Assembly: GCF_042747725.1 (NCBI RefSeq)
Contig: NZ_JBHZGO010000090.1
Location: 1 to 64,000, forward strand
Length of the DNA: 64,000 nt
Source: FACHB-T130 sp042747725
Lineage (GTDB): Bacteria; Cyanobacteriota; Cyanobacteriia; Cyanobacteriales; FACHB-T130
Reading direction: 5' to 3'
The translations under genes were made by a program, and so were the position numbers. The notes beneath the pieces are model-generated. The model saw only the letters and a list, made by a program, of their open reading frames with translations, had not been told where the DNA came from and did not search any database. Positions 17,980 to 26,877 of the stretch are shown here, in pieces (the stretch's first letter is position 1; each line of letters starts with the position of its first letter).

Positions 17980-18498
17980 TTAATTTTTAACTGTTGGTGC
18001 AACTTTCGCTTGAACAGTTACCGTCTTAACACCCTTAATTTGCTTCGCCAGTGGTTCTATTTTGCCCACTTGATCTGCATTGGCTACGGTTCCTACAACT
18101 GTTACAGCTCCGTCTTTAGCGTCAATTTCTAATTTGCTACTGGGCAAGTTCGCTTCTAACTTGTTGCGAACTTCGCTTTCCAAGTCGCTATCAGCTCTTT
18201 TTAGGGGGTCGCCAGCCACCTCATTGCGTTGTTCGCGTGCCCGAATATCTGATTCTAGCTGTCTTTTGCGGACATCACTCGATGCATCGTTTTTCGCGCC
18301 TTGATCGGGTTTTGCTGAATCATCAGTCGAGGGCGATGCTGGGGCGCTGGCATTTGGACTGGCGGCTCCGTTTGCAGCAGGCGAAGAAGTCTGACTCGCG
18401 TCAGAATCCGCTCCAGCGGACGTTTTCTCATTGTTGTCGCAAGCTGCAACACTCACCAACAATACGCCGCTAAACAGTAATGTTAAAACCTTGTTCAT
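17980..18498 (-). CDS. BON-domain lipoprotein
   Basis: A 172-aa exported lipoprotein. The signal peptide ends in the lipobox VAAC (Cys20), followed by a long Ala/Ser/Asp-rich low-complexity linker (about 21-85) and a charged helix. The C-terminal BON domain (about 98-167) includes LESEVRNKLEANLPSS and GAVTVVGTVAN. BON domains bind phospholipid or peptidoglycan surfaces and are typical of OsmY-like osmotic-stress proteins. GAGGAATTG precedes the ATG. The gene sits between two YflT-like paralogues with gaps of 84 and 78 bp, suggesting one stress operon. Confidence 0.87.
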   Translation of the reverse strand: MNKVLTLLFSGVLLVSVAACDNNEKTSAGADSDASQTSSPAANGAASPNASAPASPSTDDSAKPDQGAKNDASSDVRKRQLESDIRAREQRNEVAGDPLKRADSDLESEVRNKLEANLPSSKLEIDAKDGAVTVVGTVANADQVGKIEPLAKQIKGVKTVTVQAKVAPTVKN

Positions 18499-18576
18499 TT
18501 TTTCAATTCCTCACTTCGAGCAGATAAGAGGTGGAAGTATTTTACCTCCCACCCCGTTCAATCGTTCACATTCAGC

Positions 18577-19245
18577 CTAAAGAGTCTGTTCCCGGCGGTC
18601 GATGATTTGAACCGGGCTATCCGTGCGTGGAGTCGGATCAACTACTGGAGTTTGATATGTGCCACTCGGCTCGGCCATATCAGTAGTGCGAGTTGTATTA
18701 GTAGCAGGAGCATCATAGATACCCCAATCTTCAATTCCCCGATGACTGAGAATCGCTTCGGCACGACGGATATCGTCGTCGTTGCCATCTACCATGACTA
18801 AATAATCCCCACGGGATACTCGGTCGTTATAGCGTCTGGCTCGTTCTTCAGGAATTCCTAAACCAATTAATGCACCCAACAGACTTCCTGCGGCTGCACC
18901 AATGGCACCGCCAGAAAGGGTTGTAGCGATGGCTGTGCCTGCTGCTCCCGCTAGCATGACAGGACCAAGTCCTGGAATTGCCAAGGCTCCCAGACCGACT
19001 AGCAAGCCTGTTAGACCGCCCAAAGCACCTCCGGTGACGGCACCCGTTTTCGCACCTTCGTCGGCTTTGTTGCCAACGCGATCGCTTACATCAGCACCAG
19101 CAATGTCGTCCCCTTTGTCCGCGTCTCGGGCTACTACGGACACATTGTCCATCGAAAAACCAGAATTTTTTAGCTCGGTCAGTGCTACTTCGGCGTCTTG
19201 GTAATTTGAAAATACGCCAACAGCACGCTTATGTTGTCCTAACAT
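18577..19245 (-). CDS. YflT-like general stress protein (copy B)
   Basis: A 222-aa paralogue of the 17335-17895 product with the same order: an N-terminal YflT-like unit (GVFSNYQDAEVALTELKNSGF), a Gly/Ala-rich hydrophobic core (about 72-135) and a C-terminal unit (YLVMVDGNDDDIRRAEAIL). It adds a Thr/Pro-rich tail of about 40 residues ending in IIDRREQTL. It is the promoter-proximal gene of the three-gene cassette; the 520-bp region upstream should contain its promoter. Function inferred only from family: envelope or osmotic stress protection. Confidence 0.8.
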   Translation of the reverse strand: MLGQHKRAVGVFSNYQDAEVALTELKNSGFSMDNVSVVARDADKGDDIAGADVSDRVGNKADEGAKTGAVTGGALGGLTGLLVGLGALAIPGLGPVMLAGAAGTAIATTLSGGAIGAAAGSLLGALIGLGIPEERARRYNDRVSRGDYLVMVDGNDDDIRRAEAILSHRGIEDWGIYDAPATNTTRTTDMAEPSGTYQTPVVDPTPRTDSPVQIIDRREQTL

Positions 19246-19765
19246 CAGTGTTTTCTCCGATTGCCACTGAACCTAACCAAATTGTGTTACTACAGAGCCG
19301 AATTAGTCTCTTCGTAACAGTTCAATTTTTACTTTTTTCTTGACTAAAGCCATCAATCTTCAGATATAACTTCAATCCCTAGGTTTCTGGTTTTTTGGAA
19401 CTGTCTATCTTCCTTAAGAATTAGATCGTTACTTGTTGCGGGAGTTTAACCTTGACCGTCCGCTCCTTTACAACAATTTTTTGAGATTTTTCAATTAGCA
19501 AGCAAATTAAGAAGCTGATTAAAACAACTTATTTTCTTAATAAAAAAACACATATTTAAACAAGACCAGTAAAAAGAAAACAAATAAGTAGAGTTCTGTA
19601 GACTGTTAGGTAGGAAGTTCAAGAAGTGATAGATAGTAAAAACATTTTCTGTTATTCAATGAGTTTATTAAAAACAGAGGACTTTAATTTTCGGGTCAAA
19701 ACAGGGAAATATAAATAAGGTCTACTGGGTTGTTGTCATCAAGTTGTCAGATTGAGGAGTTGCAG
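19246..19765. other. Divergent intergenic region (520 bp), AT-rich
   Basis: Strongly AT-rich, between the stress cassette (-) and the secreted-protein gene (+). It should contain both promoters. I see no ORF or structured RNA. The unusual length may reflect complex regulation of the stress genes. Confidence 0.5.
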
Positions 19766-21328
19766 ATGCGGTACTTATTATTAATTTTTGTGTCTTCCCT
19801 ACTAAGTTTGGCGTCCGGACGGGCGATCGCTGCCACAGAGTCCCAAATGCTGGATGTAAGTCGCCAAAGCCCTTTGAGGTCAACTTCGGCTCAAAGTTTC
19901 TGGCCCCAAGCCCAGCGACTGGTGCAGAATCAAATCAATTTAGTTAATCGGATAGAAAGAGCGATCGCCTCTCCCGATCCCTACCGTCCTTTCGCAGCGG
20001 AGGGGCAGATCCTCCTCCACCAGGGAGAAGTAGACCGCTTTCTCAAGAGCCAATATCCTAATCCTGCCCTGCTGTGTACCCGCACGAACGGCGTTACCCC
20101 AGCAGGCTCTAATTTAACGTTGCAAGAGGCGCAGGTATACTGTGCCCTCTATGCTTCGACTCAGCAATTATTGCCGCTGCGTCCGGTGCTAGAAAGACGA
20201 CAGTCAATTCTCGCTCCCACCAGACCGAATCCGCTGGCAATCGGTGAACCGTCGATTTTAACCGTACCTCCCCAGAGGTTGTCCGTTCCAGTGCCCAAAT
20301 TCCCCGCCCCCGAACCGCCAGTCGTTGGCGTAGCGGCAAAGACGCCGATTTCGGGCTATCAGCCTCCAATTCAGCCAGCGATCGCGCCCCCGTTACAAGC
20401 AACGACAACCCTACAAACTGCCAAAAAGTTCTTGGGGCAAGCCGTGGCAGCATTTCCCCCATCCACCCGTTTTACTGATATCGCCGAAACGTATCAATTA
20501 AACGAACGCAACACCTACGCCCTGTATCGGCAAGAGCCAAGTCTGTATACCGAGTTTCTTTCTCAGCCCAACACTGGCATTGCCCGCGTTTTACCATCTG
20601 CGGCTTACCGTCAACAACTGAATCCGCTAGGAAACCGACTCTCACCCAGCGTAGCAGAGCGTTTCCCATTTCCACCCTTGCTGCGTGGGGTTGGTGGCGG
20701 TAACAATGAGGAACCCACTCCCTCATCGGTGCGAATTGCTCCTGGGGATGAATTTACCCCGCGCTTTGCCGTTCGGCTGGAAGGGAGTAACTTTGAGATT
20801 GCCCAGCAAGGGCTGGATTATGGCTTCATGGTGGATTTGGGAGAAGTACCCTTAGAAAACCTCGACCCCACCTTGAAGAAAGCCCGCGCCTTATCGCCGC
20901 AAACACGCCAGTTTTTCCTCAATTATCGTCCCCCGAATCAATTGGCATCCATCCAGGTAGATCGACAGCGCTTTATCACGGGCAAGCTGGGTGAGGTGGC
21001 TTTCAGCGAACCAGTGCAACAGACAAGAGCGATCGCATCATCGATCGACCGCCTCTCGCCAAATGCACCAGCAATGCTGAACCACACCTACTTAATGCGA
21101 TTAGTCCAATTTCAGGTGCCGGAAGTGGTGCTGACGGGAGGAACCGTTTCTAGGGGACAACGCCGCTATCTTGACCAAATTCTAGAAACGCCCAGCAGCG
21201 ATGTCCTTGTCGCCTTCCGTCCCGTCAGCCGCCGCGCTGATGGCAGTTACACGGTTTTGTGGCAAGTGCTAACTCAGTTCCCAGATCCCCAGATTGAAGA
21301 TGTGGAAAAGTACATCAAGTTGCAGTAG
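19766..21328 (+). CDS. Secreted protein of unknown function
   Basis: A 520-aa protein with a clear signal peptide (MRYLLLIFVSSLLSLASG..., cleavage near AIA-A). GAGGAG 6 bases before ATG 19766 decides this start over the upstream TTG. A helical N-terminal part (about 25-150) is followed by a proline-rich linker (about 165-215), a middle region with a TAKKFLGQAV helix, and a C-terminal alpha/beta region (about 340-520). I do not recognise a domain. The segment FPFPPLLRGVGGG (about residues 292-305) looks like the translation of a widespread cyanobacterial intergenic repeat, so part of the linker may be an in-frame repeat insertion. Confidence 0.75.
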   Translation: MRYLLLIFVSSLLSLASGRAIAATESQMLDVSRQSPLRSTSAQSFWPQAQRLVQNQINLVNRIERAIASPDPYRPFAAEGQILLHQGEVDRFLKSQYPNPALLCTRTNGVTPAGSNLTLQEAQVYCALYASTQQLLPLRPVLERRQSILAPTRPNPLAIGEPSILTVPPQRLSVPVPKFPAPEPPVVGVAAKTPISGYQPPIQPAIAPPLQATTTLQTAKKFLGQAVAAFPPSTRFTDIAETYQLNERNTYALYRQEPSLYTEFLSQPNTGIARVLPSAAYRQQLNPLGNRLSPSVAERFPFPPLLRGVGGGNNEEPTPSSVRIAPGDEFTPRFAVRLEGSNFEIAQQGLDYGFMVDLGEVPLENLDPTLKKARALSPQTRQFFLNYRPPNQLASIQVDRQRFITGKLGEVAFSEPVQQTRAIASSIDRLSPNAPAMLNHTYLMRLVQFQVPEVVLTGGTVSRGQRRYLDQILETPSSDVLVAFRPVSRRADGSYTVLWQVLTQFPDPQIEDVEKYIKLQ

Positions 21329-21369
21329 GTGAAGAATTAGTAGTCATTAGCCATCAGTCATCCTCTTAG

Positions 21370-22042
21370 CTCGACTTTATCCAATTCAGGCAGCGTAGCA
21401 TAACAAGTCTCGTGCCCAGTCGAGCAGCGTTTTATGTTGCTGCTTGCGAGTTTGGTGATAGCATTTCTCCTGCAAAGACGCTGCGCGAACAGACGGTGCC
21501 AAAACGGTAAAGAACGGGAGTGCCCAGATCCGTTGTGCCCAAGGAATCTGAACCAGCAACATCAAACTCAGCCAGCGCAACCCACTGGTTTTGACTTATT
21601 GGCTATCACTTGAACGCACTGGATCTCGGTAGATACCTCGTGCTGCAATGCGTTTGCCCCACCGCCGCTCGATGGTGTCATCAATGCCCATCACTAACAC
21701 CCCGCTAGGAGGAAAGACTTTGACCACCTGTTGCAACAGCAACCGACTCGCCTGACGACTTGACCAGATGGCTCGGCTGAGAGCGCGATGATAGTTTTGA
21801 AAGTGGGGTTCATTGTGCAACCCCATTACCTGTAAAATCGCACTGACTGTGCGTTTGCCCGGTGCCACAATTGCCCCCACTAGCAGCACGACTGCCGACT
21901 GCCATACAGGCTTGGAAAACAGCGGCGCGAACGTTAGGATTAAGGGCAGAAATTCTTTCGGTAGCAAGTTCATCAGCATAAATTCAACCACTCTTTCGCG
22001 ATCTTGCTACCTTTCCTCCCCTTCAAAATGGATAAAGTCGAG
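21370..22042 (-). mobile_element. Degenerate IS element with intact inverted repeats
   Basis: Inverted repeats CTCGACTTTATCCA at the left end (21370-21383) and TGGATAAAGTCGAG at the right (22029-22042) are perfect. They are flanked by CTTAG on both sides (21365-21369 and 22043-22047), consistent with a target duplication; it contains TTAG, which fits the YTAR target known for IS701. The 673-bp interior carries only part of a DDE transposase, so it is an internally deleted copy that could move only with help in trans. Confidence 0.8.
21386..21991 (-). pseudogene. Broken DDE transposase (IS701/IS4-like)
   Basis: The frame starts at 21991 and encodes a transposase N-terminus with the first catalytic Asp region VLVMGIDDTIERRWG and the block RGIYRDPVRSSDS. 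An in-frame TAA at 21596-21598 then interrupts it, after which the same frame continues with VKTSGLRWLSLMLLVQIPW and ends after about 60 more residues at 21386. The remaining catalytic residues and C-terminus are missing (complete enzymes are about 400 aa or more). Both a nonsense change and a large 3' deletion make it non-functional. Confidence 0.85.
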
Positions 22043-22301
22043 CTTAGATCATTTTGTTTTTTGTTTGCAACATATAGACTTCTTAGCCCCCCAATTTATC
22101 GGGGTATCGTTAATGTAGAGCCTCACAACCCAAATGGTATTAAGGGGGGCTTAGAAAAACCTTTTTTGCTTTTATTCCCCTGGTTAAAGAGGAATAAAAT
22201 GTGTGGCATTGAAACATTAACTGAACCGTATTGATTCTGGCAGGGGACGGGGAGAATGTAGATTTAAATTCTCTGTCCCCAAAGCTCCCTCTGCTACCTG
22301 G

Positions 22302-24191
22302 TTAGGATGCGACCTTCGCAGTCGAACGGCGGCGGCGTCTTCCGGCAGCCTTTGCAGGCGGTTCCTCTTCGGGAGTTTGCAGTAAGAAGACTAGCAAGGG
22401 GCGAGAAGCCTGGAATTCGCGTCGGATCAATCGCTGGAGGGCAGACTCCATTAGAGTTTGCAGTCCTATCCAGTCAACTTCTAGGAGTTCATCGTCCAAG
22501 GTGCGGGCGAATTCTGACCAGCGATCGCTCAACAGTGATTCTAGCGTTTCGCGGACAATTGCCTGTAGGCGATCGCGTTCCATTGATGTCACTACACCGC
22601 GCAGGTGAACTTCCGGCTTAGCACTCAGTTTGCCTTCCCAGTTCACCGCCGCTGCAATCGTCACAATTCCATCCTCAGCCAACTGCTGCCGTTCCTTCAG
22701 CACATTAGCTTTCACCACGCCAGAATTATCTACTAGCTCAATGCCAGACGGAACTTTACCTTTCACCTGGATGCCATCTTCCGACACCTCCACGACATCC
22801 CCATTGTCAATAATCACCATATTTTCAGCGGGTATGCTCATGCTCTGGGCAGTCTTGGCGTGCTGAATCAGCATCCGATGCTCACCGTGAACTGGCAAGA
22901 AGAATTTCGGACGAGTCAGGGCAATCATCAGCTTTTGGTCTTCCTGACAGCCGTGACCGGAAACGTGAATCCCCTTATCACGACCATAGATGACATTAGC
23001 ACCCTGCATCATCAGCTTATCAATGGTGTTTACCACTGCAATGGTATTTCCCGGAATCGGGTTTGCCGAGAAGATCACCGTATCGCCCTTACGGATTTTA
23101 ATTTGCCGGTGTTCGCCGTTCGCAATCCGCGTCATTGCTGACATTGGCTCACCCTGCGAACCTGTAGTTAGAATGATCACCTTCTCTTCGGGCAGCTGAT
23201 GAATCGACTGCAAAGGTTGGAATAGATTGTCCGAACACTTGATATAACCCAAATTGCGTGCTTGGGCGATCACATTCAGCATCGAACGACCCACGACGGA
23301 TACCACCCGTCCGTGTTTTTGCGCTATTTCCAGAACCATGTTGATCCGGTGGACGGACGAAGCGAAAGTCGTCAATAGCACCCGTCCCGTTGCCTGACTG
23401 ATAAAGCGGTCAAGATTGGGATAAACTGAGCGCTCAGAAGGGGTGAACCCTGGTACTTCCGAGTTTGTAGAGTCGCTAATCAGGCATAAAACGCCCTTCT
23501 CGCCGTATTCAGCCAGCCTCTGTAAATCAAAAAACTCGCCATCTACAGGTGTGTGGTCAATCTTAAAGTCACCTGTATGGATGACGACGCCAGCGGGAGT
23601 ATGGATAGCGACGGTGAAGCTATCAGCGATGGAGTGAGTGTTGCGAATGAATTCGACGAAGAAGGAAGCGCCAATTCGCACCATGTCGCGGGGTCCCACC
23701 CGTTTGAGTGTCGTGCGGTTGGAAACGCCTGCTTCTTCTAACTTGCCTTCTAGCAAAGCCATTGCGAGGCGGGGGCCATAGATGACTGGAATATCAAACT
23801 GTTTGAGGTGATATGCGATTCCCCCAATGTGGTCTTCATGACCGTGGGTGACGATCATGCCCTTAATCTTGTGGCGATTTTCTCGCAGATAAGTCATATC
23901 GGGCAAGACGATATTGACGCCGTGCATTGAATCGCTGGGGAAAGCCAATCCAGCATCTAATAAAACAATTTCGTCGTTGTATTCAAAAACACAGGTATTT
24001 TTTCCAATTTCATGCAGTCCACCCAAGGGAATCACTTTCAGGATGGGTGCGGATGATTCGTTCTTGTTCAGGATGGGTGCGGATGATTCGTTCTTGTTCA
24101 GGATGGGTGCGGATGATTCGTTCTTGTTCAGGATGGGTGCGGATGATTCGTTTTTGTTCAGGATGGGTGCGGATGATTCGTTCTTAGTCAT
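22302..24191 (-). CDS. rnj: Ribonuclease J with five-fold N-terminal repeat
   Basis: A 629-aa metallo-beta-lactamase/beta-CASP RNase acting in mRNA and rRNA processing. The metal site HGHEDH is at residues 116-121; the beta-CASP block (ISDSTNSEVPGFTPSE), LTTGSQGEP and the C-terminal Arg-rich tail (RRRRRS) are typical. Residues 1-50 are five copies of a 10-residue unit (NESSAPILNK), encoded by 30-bp DNA repeats; the normal protein begins at LKVIPLGGLHEIG (about 51). AAGGA precedes the ATG. It follows dapA on the minus strand, the usual cyanobacterial asd-dapA-rnj order. Confidence 0.95.
   Translation of the reverse strand: MTKNESSAPILNKNESSAPILNKNESSAPILNKNESSAPILNKNESSAPILKVIPLGGLHEIGKNTCVFEYNDEIVLLDAGLAFPSDSMHGVNIVLPDMTYLRENRHKIKGMIVTHGHEDHIGGIAYHLKQFDIPVIYGPRLAMALLEGKLEEAGVSNRTTLKRVGPRDMVRIGASFFVEFIRNTHSIADSFTVAIHTPAGVVIHTGDFKIDHTPVDGEFFDLQRLAEYGEKGVLCLISDSTNSEVPGFTPSERSVYPNLDRFISQATGRVLLTTFASSVHRINMVLEIAQKHGRVVSVVGRSMLNVIAQARNLGYIKCSDNLFQPLQSIHQLPEEKVIILTTGSQGEPMSAMTRIANGEHRQIKIRKGDTVIFSANPIPGNTIAVVNTIDKLMMQGANVIYGRDKGIHVSGHGCQEDQKLMIALTRPKFFLPVHGEHRMLIQHAKTAQSMSIPAENMVIIDNGDVVEVSEDGIQVKGKVPSGIELVDNSGVVKANVLKERQQLAEDGIVTIAAAVNWEGKLSAKPEVHLRGVVTSMERDRLQAIVRETLESLLSDRWSEFARTLDDELLEVDWIGLQTLMESALQRLIRREFQASRPLLVFLLQTPEEEPPAKAAGRRRRRSTAKVAS
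24031..24186. repeat. Five tandem 30-bp repeats in the rnj 5' end
   Basis: A 30-base unit (core GGATGGGTGCGGATGATTCG on the plus strand) is repeated five times with almost no change (one T/C difference near 24153). It stays in frame with rnj. The near identity of the copies suggests recent slippage expansion, and copy number may vary between strains. Confidence 0.95.
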
Positions 24192-24396
24192 TTGTTTCCT
24201 TCTATTAAGTCAATCAATGTCAATCAATACAAAACCGTTGAAAATTTGCATAAGATAGGGCAGCTTTGGCACGTAAAAAGCCCCAAGTAAAAAGAGAAGG
24301 TTCTGTCTTTGGTCTTCTTACTTTGTCTTTTTTTGCCTTTTGCCTTTTTACTCTTGCCTTTGTGGACGTATTCAGTTTTTCAAAAAAACCGTCGCC

Positions 24397-25281
24397 TTAC
24401 ATCAAAGCCATCTGAGTCATTACACCCTCTACCATTTGCCTATCTGACTCTGGTAGATGGCACAGGGGTGGACGAGTGGCACCCACATCCCAACCTTGCA
24501 GTTTTAGAGCCGCTTTGACGGGGATAGGATTGGTTGTACAAAACAAAGCTTTAAATAAGGGAAAAAGTTTCAGGTGAATCTCGGTTGCTACCTGAGGTTG
24601 ACCGTTTTCAAAGGCTTGGATCATCTGTTGGAGCTGAGTACCTACCAGATGGCTGGCAACGCTAATGACTCCAGCAGCCCCAATGGCTAATAAAGGTAGC
24701 GTCAGGGAATCATCCCCAGCGTATATCTGAAAGTCCGTGGGGGTTATGCGTCGAATTTGACTCGCTTGGTCTAAGTTGCCACTGGCCTCCTTGATTGCCA
24801 CAATATTCGGGATCTCTGCTAAACGAGCCACGGTCTCTGGCTGGAGATTCTGTCCGGTGCGACCGGGTATGTTGTAGAGGATCAGGGGCAGGTCTGGGCA
24901 GGATTGGGCGACGCGGAGGAAATGCTGATACAACCCTTCTTGCGGAGGCTTGTTGTAGTAGGGAACAACTTGTAAAGATCCATCTAATCCTAGTTTAGCG
25001 GCTTTTTCGGTGGCGGCGATCGCTTCTTTGGTTGAATTTGACCCCGTACCTGCGATTACCTTCGCCTTGCCAGCTACCGCCCGCTGCACTACCTGAAATA
25101 ACTCGTATTCCTCATCCCAAGTCAGCGTCGGAGATTCCCCTGTCGTGCCGCATACTACTAAGGCGTCGCTGCCATTTTGAGCCAAATGAGCCGCCAGTTG
25201 CTCTGCAACAGCGTAATTCACACTGCCATCTTCTTTAAACGGCGTCACCATTGCGGTGAGAACGCGCCCAAAATTTACCAC
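24397..25281 (-). CDS. dapA: 4-hydroxy-tetrahydrodipicolinate synthase
   Basis: A 294-aa TIM-barrel enzyme condensing pyruvate with aspartate semialdehyde in lysine and diaminopimelate synthesis. The motif CGTTGESPTL (44-53), catalytic Y136 in ILYNIPGRTG and Schiff-base K164 in AIKEASGN are all present. GTG start with a G-rich Shine-Dalgarno-like stretch upstream. It lies directly downstream of asd, whose product is its substrate supplier, and upstream of rnj; the spacing (about 105 and 205 bp) suggests co-transcription with possible internal promoters. Confidence 0.95.
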   Translation of the reverse strand: MVNFGRVLTAMVTPFKEDGSVNYAVAEQLAAHLAQNGSDALVVCGTTGESPTLTWDEEYELFQVVQRAVAGKAKVIAGTGSNSTKEAIAATEKAAKLGLDGSLQVVPYYNKPPQEGLYQHFLRVAQSCPDLPLILYNIPGRTGQNLQPETVARLAEIPNIVAIKEASGNLDQASQIRRITPTDFQIYAGDDSLTLPLLAIGAAGVISVASHLVGTQLQQMIQAFENGQPQVATEIHLKLFPLFKALFCTTNPIPVKAALKLQGWDVGATRPPLCHLPESDRQMVEGVMTQMALM

Positions 25282-25385
25282 ACTCTTTTAACTCCCCCTT
25301 GTTTTTCGTGATTGGTTTCGTGATGAGTTGTTTGTTGCTAGGGGCGCACAGTTGTGCGCCCTGCTGTTGTGAATCGTGTAAAAAA

Positions 25386-26429
25386 CTATTTAGAAAAAGC
25401 TGGGGTTGCCGGTTGCAGTAGATGCCGTTCCACCAATAATTCGGCAATCTGGATGGCATTGAGAGCCGCTCCCTTGCGAATTTGGTCTCCACTCAGCCAC
25501 AGTTCTAACCCACAAGGATGAGAAATATCTTGCCGAATCCGACCTACTAACACTTCATCCCGACCGCTGGCTTCAATGGGCATCGGGAAATAATTGGCCT
25601 GCCAGTTTTCGACCAACTTAACGCCGGGAGCATTCGCTAACACTTCCTTTGCCTTTGCTACCGGGAAGGGTTGCTCAAATTCTAGGTTAATCGCTTCTGA
25701 ATGGGCGCGGAGTACGGGAACCCGCACGCAGGTTGCTGTCACTCGCAGATCGGGCGCACCGAAAATTTTGCGCGTCTCGTTAAGCATTTTCAGCTCTTCC
25801 TCACAATAACCTAGATCGGTCATGGGGGAATTATGGAGAAACAAATTAAACGCTAAGGTGTAGGGGAAAATGCCCGGTTTTGGCTCTTCTCCCCGTAAAA
25901 TCGCCCAAGTGTGAGTTTTTACTTCTTCCATTGCCCTGGCACCCGCACCGCTTGCCGATTGGTAAGTAGCAGCAACAATGCGTTTGACTGGCTGCACTTG
26001 ATGCAGAGGCCAAACCGCCACTGCCATCAAAATCGTCGTGCAGTTGGGATTGGCAATAATTCCTTGATGAGTTGCCGCTGCTTCTGGATTCACCTCTGGA
26101 ACCACGAGAGGCACCCTAGGATCGAGGCGAAAGGCGCTGGAGTTATCAATCACCACCGCCCCAGCGTCTACTGCTTTCGATGCCCAGGCTTTAGAAGTAG
26201 AGCCACCGGCAGAAGCCAACACTACATCCACATTATCAAACGAGCGATCGCCCACCGCCTCTACAGGCACATCTTCGCCTAAAAATTGCAAAGTCCGACC
26301 GGCGGAACGCGGGGAAGCCAAGAGTTTCAACTCAGCAACCGGAAAGTTACGGGATTCTAGGAGTTCTAGCAACTCCGTACCCACCGCACCCGTTGCTCCC
26401 AGAATGGCAACGCGATAGGAATCAGACAA
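25386..26429 (-). CDS. asd: Aspartate-semialdehyde dehydrogenase
   Basis: A 347-aa NADPH enzyme converting aspartyl-phosphate to aspartate semialdehyde, the branch point to Lys, Met and Thr. It has the Rossmann motif GATGAVG at residues 11-17 and catalytic C130 in NPNCTTI. I placed the start at the TTG codon 26427-26429 because AGGAGG lies 8 bases upstream and the product then begins MSDSYRVAILGATG like its homologues. A longer frame from TTG 26465 adds 12 unlikely residues. First gene of the asd-dapA-rnj group. Confidence 0.95.
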   Translation of the reverse strand: MSDSYRVAILGATGAVGTELLELLESRNFPVAELKLLASPRSAGRTLQFLGEDVPVEAVGDRSFDNVDVVLASAGGSTSKAWASKAVDAGAVVIDNSSAFRLDPRVPLVVPEVNPEAAATHQGIIANPNCTTILMAVAVWPLHQVQPVKRIVAATYQSASGAGARAMEEVKTHTWAILRGEEPKPGIFPYTLAFNLFLHNSPMTDLGYCEEELKMLNETRKIFGAPDLRVTATCVRVPVLRAHSEAINLEFEQPFPVAKAKEVLANAPGVKLVENWQANYFPMPIEASGRDEVLVGRIRQDISHPCGLELWLSGDQIRKGAALNAIQIAELLVERHLLQPATPAFSK

Positions 26430-26877
26430 AGATGGTTCCTCCTCTTGAATACATATAGGTGTCAAAAGCTTTAATCAGAGTGAGCCAAAGCAGTTAAATA
26501 TTTTTTTTCGGGAAATTTGAGCTTGTACTGGAAGATGCTTTTTATTGACTGTTGCTGGTTATATAACGAATATCTCTAACGAAATTTTACACAAGCTTAG
26601 CACCGACTTCGTCGAAGTTTCCAGTCCCCAACAAGCTAAATTGAATTCGCAACAGAGCGATGGCTTAGTCAATGTACTATCATCAAATATGTCAACGAGA
26701 GGGATAGGTAAGGTTTTATTTACCAAGGCTCCAACTGTTGCAAAACTAGGATATCACGGGGTTGAGACAGAAATTGTATCCATTTGGCTTGAACCGACCG
26801 TCCGAAAACGTCTGCAATACCCGCCCTCTCGAATCGTTATCAACCTTGTCGCTCTGAGTTTTGAGAGAAGTTAACTG
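26430..26877. other. Divergent asd/tig intergenic region (448 bp)
   Basis: It carries the promoters for asd (-) and tig (+). An open frame on the plus strand (26545-26874, TTG start, 109 codons) ends 3 bases before the tig start. It has no recognisable domain and no clear Shine-Dalgarno, so I do not annotate it as a gene; a long tig leader is the simpler reading. Confidence 0.5.

Noticed and set aside
24031..24186. CRISPR-like array
   Set aside because: The repeats are contiguous without spacers and lie in frame within rnj.
23914..24258. Plus-strand ORF with five repeats of FRMGADDSFL
   Set aside because: It is the opposite-strand reading of the 30-bp repeats in rnj, not a gene.
26545..26874. 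109-codon ORF just upstream of tig
   Set aside because: TTG start without Shine-Dalgarno, no domain, unusual composition; more likely the tig leader.
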